A stretch of DNA of 5,149 nucleotides from JBIOJM01 sp044450785 (GTDB lineage Bacteria; Planctomycetota; Planctomycetia; Isosphaerales; Isosphaeraceae): assembly GCA_044450785.1 (NCBI GenBank), contig JBIOJM010000507.1, forward strand, positions 1-5,149. Reading direction: 5' to 3'. Of the stretch, positions 1-4,578 are shown one piece after another (the stretch's first letter is position 1; each line of letters opens with the position of its first letter). The position numbers and the translations under genes are program-made. The notes under the pieces are model-generated. The model had not been told where the DNA came from. It searched no databases and saw nothing but the letters and a program-made list of their open reading frames with translations.

Positions 1-1
1 C

Positions 2-643
2 ACCGCGGTGCTGGCGGGCGCCCTAGCCTTCGCCTGGAGCGACGGGGTTCCCGGTGACCAGTTCCCGGCTGCTTCAGTAGGTCCGGCCCCGACCGGAATC
101 GCCGCCTTGCAGGTCTCGGCCAACAACCTGTCTGGCAAACCGGGCCAGGTATGGCAGGCGCCCGTCGTGCCGCCGCCACCTAAACCGCGGGTACCGACCG
201 CGGCCCCCGTGGAATTGCTGATCCCGCTGCTCGACGTCCACCGTCCGGTCGAGAAGATCGGGGTCGATCAATCAGGAGTCCTGAATCTGCCCGTCAATGC
301 CTGGAATGCGGGCTGGTATGACGGCGGCCCGGTGCCCGGAGCTCCGGGCGACGCCGTGATCGAGGGCCACGCCGGATATCCCGGGAAACCGATGATGTTC
401 GGCAAGCTGGACACGCTCCAGCCAGGCGCCCCGATCGTCGTGGTGCTCGCGGACGGAAGCCGGCGCCTCTTCCTCGTGGTTTCGATGGGAACCGTACCCG
501 TCGGCTCATTCCCGCCGGGTTTGGCCGAGCCCTCCGGACCGCCCCGGCTCACTCTCTTCACCTGCACCGGGTCCTTCGACAAGAAGAGCTACTCCTACTC
601 AGAGCGCCTTTTAGTCCAGGCGAGGTACGTCGGCCTGGCCTGA
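2..643 (+). CDS. Class F-like sortase, 5' partial
   Basis: Sortases are membrane-anchored cysteine transpeptidases (or peptidases) acting outside the cell on proteins with a C-terminal sorting signal. The frame is open to the left edge, so the true start and most of the N-terminal anchor are missing; only the hydrophobic tail AVLAGALAFAW remains. A GTG at position 8 could be read as a start but is more likely internal. Numbering from that GTG: a Pro-rich linker spans about residues 53-67 and the beta-barrel domain about 68-211. Catalytic His121 sits in VIEGHAGYPG, Cys186 in LTLFTCTGSFD and Arg200 in SYSERLLVQA. The TCxGxFD motif after the cysteine resembles actinobacterial class F enzymes more than class E. 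No sorting-signal substrate is encoded in the window, so its target is unknown. Family assignment is firm; the subclass is inferred. Confidence 0.88.
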   Translation, partial: TAVLAGALAFAWSDGVPGDQFPAASVGPAPTGIAALQVSANNLSGKPGQVWQAPVVPPPPKPRVPTAAPVELLIPLLDVHRPVEKIGVDQSGVLNLPVNAWNAGWYDGGPVPGAPGDAVIEGHAGYPGKPMMFGKLDTLQPGAPIVVVLADGSRRLFLVVSMGTVPVGSFPPGLAEPSGPPRLTLFTCTGSFDKKSYSYSERLLVQARYVGLA

Positions 644-650
644 GGTCGTC

Positions 651-672
651 GCCCCCCAAGCCCGCGGGGGGG
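651..672 (+). terminator. Possible terminator after the sortase gene
   Basis: Six C (652-657) can pair with six G (666-671) across an eight-base loop, starting about eight bases after the sortase stop. The tail is only weakly T-rich (AAGTTGCTGACTTTGTTA), so it is a poor intrinsic terminator by the classical rule. The position supports a role in ending the sortase transcript. Confidence 0.35.
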
Positions 673-700
673 AAGTTGCTGACTTTGTTACGGCCCCTGA

Positions 701-714
701 GCGATCGTGATCGC
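701..714. promoter_or_regulatory. Perfect inverted repeat upstream of the small-membrane-protein cluster
   Basis: GCGATC-GT-GATCGC is a perfect 6+2+6 inverted repeat ending just before the Shine-Dalgarno of the YggT-family gene. A two-base spacer is too short for an RNA loop without opening the inner pairs, so a dimeric repressor operator is a better guess than a hairpin. No regulator or promoter hexamers could be tied to it. Confidence 0.35.
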
Positions 715-723
715 AAGAGGTGA

Positions 724-1128
724 ATGACTAAAATGGCAATTCAGCAACCGGCTCCCCCTTCCGCTCCCGCATACACTCCCGCACCTTCCGAGCACGTCTC
801 GGTGACCGAACGCAGCCCCTACAACTTTCGCGCCGCGGCGGTGGTCGGGTTCATCGTCAGCGTGGTCGACATCTTCATCGCAGCTCGCTTTATCGGCAAG
901 TTGTTCGGAGCGTCGTCGGCATCGGCCTTCGTCAACTTCATCTACCAGGTCAGCGGACCCATGGTGGCCCCTTTCACTGGCATCTTCGGCAACAGCGGGT
1001 CAAGGACCAACTTGTTTGAGACCGCGTCGCTGGTAGCGATCGTCGTCTATGCGGTGATCGGTTGGGGGCTCGTCGCCCTGATTCGGATCGTCACCGCACC
1101 GCACGGCACTAAGCCGGCAACGTCGTGA
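724..1128 (+). CDS. YggT-family small integral membrane protein
   Basis: YggT proteins are small bacterial membrane proteins, often near cell-division or envelope genes; their biochemical role is poorly defined. Here a Pro-rich, likely cytoplasmic N-terminus (about 1-33) leads to a first membrane span at about 36-60 and a second at about 99-122. Between them is the family-like segment FVNFIYQVSGPMVAPFTGIF (69-88), matching the conserved pattern of a hydrophobic stretch followed by a Pro-x-x-x-Pro-Phe turn. The start is ambiguous. AGAGGTGA (716-723) abuts the ATG at 724, whereas the second ATG at 733 (protein beginning MAIQQPAPP) lies at better Shine-Dalgarno spacing and may be the true start, giving 131 aa. 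The stop overlaps the next gene's start (TGATG), so the two are probably cotranscribed and translationally coupled. Confidence 0.8.
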   Translation: MTKMAIQQPAPPSAPAYTPAPSEHVSVTERSPYNFRAAAVVGFIVSVVDIFIAARFIGKLFGASSASAFVNFIYQVSGPMVAPFTGIFGNSGSRTNLFETASLVAIVVYAVIGWGLVALIRIVTAPHGTKPATS

Positions 1129-1430
1129 TGGACCTCAGGTCGTGGCCGAAGAAATGGAACGACGCTGGTTTGCGGCAGATCGTGACCTTGCCCGAGGACT
1201 CGCCGTCAAGCCCCTGGCCGATGCTCGGGATGTTGGCGGTTGGTTTGGTGGCAGGGGCGGCGCTCGGTGGATACGCCGTGTCCCAGCGCTCGCAGATGAG
1301 GCGTCTCGCCATGCATGCCCATCGGATGGGTGACGAGCTGGCTGCCATGGGCAGCGAAGCCGTCAGGCCCGTCGCTGCTGTCCCGTCCACACGTTCGAAC
1401 CATCGCCGCAAGGCGACATCGGAGGTTTAG
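1128..1430 (+). CDS. Unrecognised single-span membrane protein
   Basis: I do not recognise this 100-aa protein. A short polar, Trp- and Lys-containing N-terminus (about 1-30) is followed by one Gly/Ala-rich hydrophobic segment (about 31-51, containing MLGMLAVGLVAGAALGGYAV). A basic, His/Arg/Met-rich stretch follows and then a charged tail ending RRKATSEV. The ATG at 1128 overlaps the preceding stop as TGATG; a GTG three bases earlier is possible but less likely. The overlap, the same strand and G/C-rich third codon positions support a real gene in a three-gene unit. Two long overlapping frames in the same stretch look like shadows. By position it may act with the YggT-family or GlsB-family neighbours at the membrane, but that is inference only. 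Confidence 0.68.
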   Translation: MDLRSWPKKWNDAGLRQIVTLPEDSPSSPWPMLGMLAVGLVAGAALGGYAVSQRSQMRRLAMHAHRMGDELAAMGSEAVRPVAAVPSTRSNHRRKATSEV

Positions 1431-1435
1431 AGGCA

Positions 1436-1696
1436 ATGCCCGGAATAATCGTTTGGATCATCGTCGGAGCCATCGCAGGGTTCATGGCCAGCAAAGTGCT
1501 GACCGGTAAGGGTATGGGCCTGCTGTGGGACATCGTGGTCGGCATCCTAGGAGCATTCGTAGGCGGCTGGCTTGCCGGCTTGGCTGGCATCTCGGTTGCC
1601 AACATCTTCGTGGAAGTCGTGGTCGCCTTCGTGGGCGCGATCATCCTTCTGGTCGTGTTCAGAGCCCTGACCCACCGCGGAATGATTCACACGTAA
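1436..1696 (+). CDS. GlsB/YeaQ/YmgE-family stress-response membrane protein
   Basis: This 86-aa protein matches the small, Gly-rich membrane family historically labelled transglycosylase-associated (GlsB/YeaQ/YmgE). Members are induced by stress in several bacteria, but the molecular function is not established. Three hydrophobic segments are visible at about 3-19, 30-50 and 57-77. The first carries the spaced glycines of IIVGAIAGFMASK; the loop KGMGLLWDIVVGILGAFVGG is the family's most recognisable part. Length is normal. GGAGG at 1421-1425, inside the end of the previous gene, is about ten bases from the ATG; a second AGAGG at 1429-1433 is closer. It is the last gene of the cluster, with a hairpin terminator 20 bases after its stop. 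Confidence 0.9.
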   Translation: MPGIIVWIIVGAIAGFMASKVLTGKGMGLLWDIVVGILGAFVGGWLAGLAGISVANIFVEVVVAFVGAIILLVVFRALTHRGMIHT

Positions 1697-1715
1697 CAAG
1701 AATTCGAGTTCGTAT

Positions 1716-1750
1716 GGCCTCGCTGGACCTACCCTCCACGAGGCCTCTTC
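1716..1750 (+). terminator. Intrinsic terminator of the small-membrane-protein cluster
   Basis: GGCCTCG (1716-1722) pairs perfectly with CGAGGCC (1739-1745). Past one bulged C (1723), TGGA (1724-1727) pairs with TCCA (1735-1738), leaving a seven-base loop. The eleven-pair stem is followed by TCTTCTTTG. It begins 20 bases after the stop of the GlsB-family gene, the expected place. Confidence 0.7.
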
Positions 1751-2222
1751 TTTGCCCGTCGATGCGCGAACCGGTCGAGAAGGGTCACAAAACGGTCTCT
1801 GAAGAACTAGCCCTCATTCAAGTAATCGGCTGGCGACGGGCAAGACAAGTACACAGCACACTGTCCTGTTCGTCATTTTGGGATGGCAAACACCTCGGAG
1901 CAGCCTCAGTAAGACGTTCGCATCGGGACGCTCGCTCGACTCTTGGTATGCCGACGCTCATCACTAGATTGAGCCGATCCCCACGGCTCTCGCGGCGTCA
2001 AATGCAAAGCGGCGGCGAGGCGTATGCTCTGCGGAATCCCGACGCGGACCGCGTCGCATTCGCTCTGTGATCGACGCTGTCCGTTGTTGGGTGCGGCAAT
2101 CCCACAATCACGGCCGAGACTTCCAGCTAGATCACGGTCTCGGGTGTGGTTGCCAGCAATCGCACCCGCTATGTTGTCGATCGAGAGCAATGTGAACCCG
2201 GAGAAGATATGAAGCCAGGAGA
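1751..2222. other. Intergenic stretch without a convincing gene
   Basis: No frame on either strand combines a Shine-Dalgarno, sensible composition and recognisable protein sequence. The open frames present read as Arg/Ser-rich, low-complexity translations without hydrophobic cores. Base composition is visibly less G/C-biased than the flanking genes. The promoter of the downstream lipoprotein gene is probably at the right end, but I could not identify a credible -35/-10 pair. An unannotated small RNA or decayed gene cannot be excluded. Confidence 0.5.
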
Positions 2223-2239
2223 ATCGTCGAGGTGACGAT
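2223..2239. promoter_or_regulatory. Inverted repeat just before the lipoprotein ribosome binding site
   Basis: ATCGTC (2223-2228) and GACGAT (2234-2239) form a perfect six-base inverted repeat around the loop GAGGT. It ends three bases before the Shine-Dalgarno of the lipoprotein gene, so it could be an operator or a leader hairpin. No partner protein is evident. Confidence 0.3.
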
Positions 2240-2242
2240 CTT

Positions 2243-2250
2243 GGGGGGAG
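2243..2250 (+). promoter_or_regulatory. Ribosome binding site that selects the GTG start of the lipoprotein
   Basis: GGGGGGAG lies four bases before GTG 2255 and sixteen before ATG 2267, favouring the GTG. A GTG at 2252 is excluded because TAG follows at once. Confidence 0.55.
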
Positions 2251-2254
2251 TGTA

Positions 2255-2962
2255 GTGCGGGTCACCATGCGACCTCTCGATCAGAGGTCACGCCTGTGGG
2301 CGGTCCCCGCGGCCGTGCTGCTCGCCCTGGTCGCCTCCTGTGGATCGGCAACCAGCAGCGCGGCGACGACCCCGACCGCAAGCGCGGAATCGTCGACCCA
2401 GGCGTCTCCGAGCCCCAGCAGTAGCGGCGGTTCCTGCCAGCCGAGCACAGGCGCGAGCTTGACCGGATCCACAGCAATGCTGAGTCATAGTGGCTACCCG
2501 TTCACGTTCAGCTATCCGGCGTCGTGGACGGACAACACCGGATCAGTAACGGTGACGGTCGGGCCGTTGCTCGATGCGCAGACCTTGACGGCAGTCGGCC
2601 TGCAGCCGAGCAGCACGGTGAGTTTCGTACAGGTCGCTGACCCTTCGCTGATGCCGGCGCTCGATGTCTACCGATTCGCGTTGCAGAACGGGGACCTCAC
2701 CCTCGACACCTTCTACCAGCGGGAGCAGGCGCTGCTCTCGCAGCAAACGGCGACACAGATAGGGCAAGAGGGGCTCTCCGATTGCGTCGCTGGCCAGCCC
2801 GTGGATGGCCTGGAGCTGACAGCAGTTGCGGGCGGAGCGTTCCAGAAGAATTGGTTCGCCGTGCGCAACGGGACCCTGTACGACATCCAGTTCGTCGCCG
2901 CCAGCAGTGCCGACGCCACGACCCTGGCGGGGATACTGGCGACCTGGGAATGGTCCAGCTGA
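2255..2962 (+). CDS. Secreted lipoprotein with a possible PsbP/Mog1-like domain
   Basis: A 235-aa exported lipoprotein of unknown function. The N-terminus has basic residues (RPLDQRSR), a hydrophobic core (LWAVPAAVLLALVA) and a lipobox LVASC with Cys29 as the predicted lipidated residue, so the protein should be anchored on the outer face of the cytoplasmic membrane. Residues 31-70 form a Ser/Thr/Ala/Pro-rich tether typical of actinobacterial lipoproteins. The folded part, about 78-235, begins SGYPFTFSYPASWTDN and ends ILATWEWSS. This pattern of a FSYPxxW opening strand and a terminal WxW strand resembles PsbP/Mog1-like domains; that assignment is by eye and tentative. Cys61 and Cys177 could form a disulfide. 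The gene appears monocistronic, with an inverted repeat before it and a strong terminator after it. Confidence 0.78.
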   Translation: MRVTMRPLDQRSRLWAVPAAVLLALVASCGSATSSAATTPTASAESSTQASPSPSSSGGSCQPSTGASLTGSTAMLSHSGYPFTFSYPASWTDNTGSVTVTVGPLLDAQTLTAVGLQPSSTVSFVQVADPSLMPALDVYRFALQNGDLTLDTFYQREQALLSQQTATQIGQEGLSDCVAGQPVDGLELTAVAGGAFQKNWFAVRNGTLYDIQFVAASSADATTLAGILATWEWSS

Positions 2963-3008
2963 GCAGCTCGAGGCCGAGGCTTTGCCGGACGACACCATCC
3001 ACGTAGTG

Positions 3009-3040
3009 GCCGTTCCGCGTGAGGCGTGGAGGCTTTTTTT
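3009..3040 (+). terminator. Strong intrinsic terminator of the lipoprotein gene
   Basis: GCC (3009-3011) pairs with GGC (3031-3033). After a two-base bulge, TCCGCG (3014-3019) pairs with CGTGGA (3025-3030), with one G-U pair, around the loop TGAGG. Seven T follow at 3034-3040. It starts 46 bases after the lipoprotein stop. A T7 run in such G/C-rich DNA is itself unusual and supports termination here. Confidence 0.8.
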
Positions 3041-3252
3041 CGCGGGTTTAGTACTGGAGCGGGAGACGGGGGTTGTCGTCCCCGGTGCCAAGCACCGCGT
3101 CGAGTTCGTTTACCGGCTCGCAAATGCGGGGCACGACCACGATTAACCAGGCTTCGGCCGATGTAGCGATGCTGACCGCCCTGGCCAGCCCCCGCCCGGG
3201 CGCCTCATTGAATATCCAGGCCCGTCCCCGCAACTCAATGGCACCTGTCGTT

Positions 3253-3351
3253 TTAGGCCGCAACCCACACGACGAAGCTGAGGATTGCCTCCTTGTACTG
3301 GCCGACCGATCGGGATGTCCCGGTGGGCGTAAAAGGGATCCGGATGCGCAT
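3253..3351 (-). CDS. Possible 32-aa small protein, unrecognised
   Basis: On the minus strand, ATG at 3351-3349 opens a 32-codon frame ending in TAA. The peptide begins MRIRIPFTPTG, continues SVGQYKEAIL and ends SFVVWVAA, with a hydrophobic C-terminus. Most third codon positions are G or C, in keeping with the window's real genes. Against it, there is no Shine-Dalgarno before the ATG and the start lies inside a 14-bp palindrome. The frame stays open upstream only to a TAG formed by the CTAG at the insertion-sequence border. It may be a genuine small protein, the tail of a lost gene, or a structured non-coding element that happens to translate. I know of no function for it. Confidence 0.25.
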   Translation of the reverse strand: MRIRIPFTPTGTSRSVGQYKEAILSFVVWVAA

Positions 3352-3354
3352 CCG
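3341..3354. repeat. 14-bp perfect palindrome
   Basis: CGGATGCGCATCCG is self-complementary. It overlaps a second palindrome ATCCGGAT (3338-3345) and GGATCC (3336-3341). Two more inverted repeats lie just left: CCGATCGG (3306-3313) and CGGGA-TG-TCCCG (3311-3322). The density suggests an operator region, a folded RNA or a repeat-element end. Confidence 0.5.
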
Positions 3355-3377
3355 AGTGAAGCTAAAGAGGGGCTAGA

Positions 3378-3403
3378 TGAGATTCCTGGATACATATGGC
3401 ACG
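3378..3403 (+). repeat. Left terminal inverted repeat of the IS
   Basis: It starts TGAGATTCCTGGA and ends TGGCACG, differing from the complement of 4529-4554 at three positions (14, 16 and 19 from the tip). It lies at the transposase 3' end. Beyond the tip, similarity continues through one mismatch into GGCTAG, because the CTAG target is self-complementary. Confidence 0.9.
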
Positions 3404-3406
3404 GGG

Positions 3407-4510
3407 CTAAGCCGCATCCATGACCCGCTCGAGCCAGGGTTGGAGGTGTGACAGGGCCGGGATGTGCTCGAAGCCACGGTCGGTGAAGGGCGTTCCGTCG
3501 TAGCGCTCGGCGGGTGTGAGCCAGCCAAGGGCTCCGCTGAGGCGATGATAGTTGTAGTAGCGCGCGAAGCGTGCGAGAGCGGCTTCGGCGTCAGCCAGGC
3601 TGCCAAAGTGCTCTGGGTCGAGCACCTCGCCTTGCAAGATCGCCCAGAAGGCCTCGATCTTGCCGTTGGTCCAAGGAGAGCTGATCTGGGTTCGCAGGTG
3701 CTGGATATGGAGTTCCTGAAGCCGCTTGCCAAAGAGAGTGAGGACGCCTGGCATCCAGAAGACGAAGGGCGAGCCGTTGTCACTCATGAGCTGAATGGGC
3801 TCGCCGCAGAGTTCGAAGCATTCGTCGAGCCACTGAAGAATTGGCCCAGCCTTGGCCGTTGGCAGGATACGTAGACCGATAACGAAACGGGAGTGGTCAT
3901 CGACCAGTCCGACAATCCAAGTCTTGAGGTAGCCACGGCCCACGAAGTTGATGAAGAAGGGGCCTTTGATGTCGACGTGCCAGAGCTCGTTCGGTCGGTC
4001 GCGCTCATAGCGCGGGCCTGGTGGTCTCGGGACCGCGCCACGGCTACAGCCGAAGGTTTGAAACAGATGATCGATATGGTCTGGGCCGACCTTAAAGATC
4101 TGGCGCCGGCTCATCTCCGCGGCAATCCGCTTGGAGTTCCAGTAGGTGTGGAGACGGATGGCGATGATGACTGTATCCACCCAGCCTGGCACCTGCGTGC
4201 GCAGTCGATGGGGACGGCGCGAGCGCTCCTGGAGTCCATTGATGCCTCCGCTCTCGAACAGCGCCGACCATCGATAGAGCGAGCGTCGAGCAATAGCGAG
4301 CTGTTGACAAGCCGCCTCAACGCCAACTTCGCGGGCCAGGCGCACCGCTCGCATCCGCAGCCGAAGGCGCTCGAGCCCTGCTTTCTGAATCTCCTTGGGA
4401 GGTCGACCGTTCTGGGTGGCTAGGAACAGGAACCCAGGACCTTCCTGGTACCTGTGTCGACGTGTGCGACGGTGGGGATCGTAGACATGGTCACGTGTCG
4501 AGTCCGGCAT
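3407..4510 (-). CDS. IS481/IS3-like DDE transposase, intact
   Basis: This 367-aa transposase cuts the element ends and joins them to new DNA. A basic N-terminal extension (1-50) precedes a helix-turn-helix at about 58-100 (EVGVEAACQQLAIARRSLYRW, then NGLQERSRRPH), which should bind the terminal repeats. The retroviral-integrase-type catalytic core runs from about 170 to 335: Asp180 in ELWHVDIKG, Asp244 in MSDNGSPF and Glu286 in TNGKIEAFW, with DDHSR at 204-208 as a further family hallmark. The C-terminal part has the usual YYNYHRLSGALGWLTPAERYDG block. The second Asp and the Glu are 41 residues apart, more than the usual 35 of this group. The ATG sits inside a hairpin and has no clear Shine-Dalgarno, so translation is probably weak, or a start further downstream is used. 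Confidence 0.93.
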   Translation of the reverse strand: MPDSTRDHVYDPHRRTRRHRYQEGPGFLFLATQNGRPPKEIQKAGLERLRLRMRAVRLAREVGVEAACQQLAIARRSLYRWSALFESGGINGLQERSRRPHRLRTQVPGWVDTVIIAIRLHTYWNSKRIAAEMSRRQIFKVGPDHIDHLFQTFGCSRGAVPRPPGPRYERDRPNELWHVDIKGPFFINFVGRGYLKTWIVGLVDDHSRFVIGLRILPTAKAGPILQWLDECFELCGEPIQLMSDNGSPFVFWMPGVLTLFGKRLQELHIQHLRTQISSPWTNGKIEAFWAILQGEVLDPEHFGSLADAEAALARFARYYNYHRLSGALGWLTPAERYDGTPFTDRGFEHIPALSHLQPWLERVMDAA

Positions 4511-4518
4511 GGCCGGAC
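4502..4518 (-). promoter_or_regulatory. Hairpin enclosing the transposase start codon
   Basis: On the transcribed strand, GTCCGGC-CAT-GCCGGAC is a perfect seven-base inverted repeat with a three-base centre. The ATG begins in that centre and its G is the first base of the second arm. In mRNA this would bury the start codon. Sequestering the start so that read-through transcripts are poorly translated is a known way for IS elements to limit transposition. Confidence 0.5.
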
Positions 4519-4528
4519 CCTAACCGCG

Positions 4529-4554
4529 CGTGCCAGATCTTTCCAGGAATCTCA
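4529..4554 (-). repeat. Right terminal inverted repeat of the IS
   Basis: Read inward on the minus strand it starts TGAGATTCCTGGA and ends TGGCACG, the partner of 3378-3403. It lies at the transposase 5' end, so the IS promoter, if it has one, should overlap or adjoin it; no convincing hexamers were found. Confidence 0.9.
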
Positions 4555-4555
4555 A

Positions 4556-4559
4556 CTAG
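4556..4559. repeat. CTAG target-site copy flanking the IS
   Basis: It matches CTAG at 3373-3376 on the other side. With neighbouring bases the sites read GCTAGA (left) and ACTAGC (right), so only the CTAG core is shared. A further CTAG occurs at 4571-4574. Confidence 0.6.
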
Positions 4560-4578
4560 CCGGACCATCTCTAGAACC

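Larger units (their letters stand above)
3041..3376. other. Intergenic stretch with palindromes, left flank of the insertion sequence
   Basis: There is no confidently coding gene here. A plus-strand frame ending at 3146 (ending FVYRLANAGHDHD) has G/C-rich third positions but would run through the terminator at 3009-3040. A minus-strand frame ending at 3048 (ending GTGDDNPRLPLQY) is similarly plausible by composition, but its only ATG lies inside the insertion sequence end. Either could be a remnant. Perfect palindromes cluster at 3306-3354, where a short minus-strand ORF is also found. Confidence 0.45.
3378..4554 (-). mobile_element. Complete insertion sequence, IS481/IS3-like DDE family
   Basis: A 1177-bp element with one intact transposase on the minus strand and matching 26-bp terminal inverted repeats that begin TGAGATTCCTGGA (23 of 26 identical). 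The transposase stop is only three bases inside the left repeat, and the ORF start is about 20 bases inside the right repeat, the compact layout of a single-gene IS. CTAG flanks both ends (3373-3376 and 4556-4559). IS481 is known to target NCTAGN and duplicate it, which supports the family call. The bases next to CTAG differ between sides, so the ends could also be read as 3377-4555 with a CTAG-only duplication. Intact ORF and ends suggest recent or possible activity. Confidence 0.9.

Noticed and set aside
1525..2070. 181-codon plus-strand frame overlapping the GlsB-family gene
   Set aside because: Its first third is an Arg-rich out-of-frame reading of a recognised gene, it crosses the terminator at 1716-1750, and its tail has no recognisable protein character.
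1906..2268. 120-codon minus-strand frame in the intergenic stretch
   Set aside because: It has no Shine-Dalgarno, no recognisable domain and mixed composition, and it starts inside the lipoprotein gene.
2543..3123. Long minus-strand frames opposite the lipoprotein gene
   Set aside because: The plus strand carries a signal peptide, lipobox and ribosome binding site; the antisense frames are Arg/Pro-rich shadows without a Shine-Dalgarno.
3048..3395. 115-codon minus-strand frame, and a 116-codon plus-strand frame at 3073-3423
   Set aside because: Both cross the border of the insertion sequence: the minus frame begins within the IS end and the plus frame ends inside the transposase gene, so neither can be a native gene as written.
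3893..4423. 176-codon plus-strand frame opposite the transposase
   Set aside because: It lies wholly antisense to a transposase with all catalytic motifs, and its translation shows no family features. It is a high-GC shadow, as is the frame at 3464-3874.
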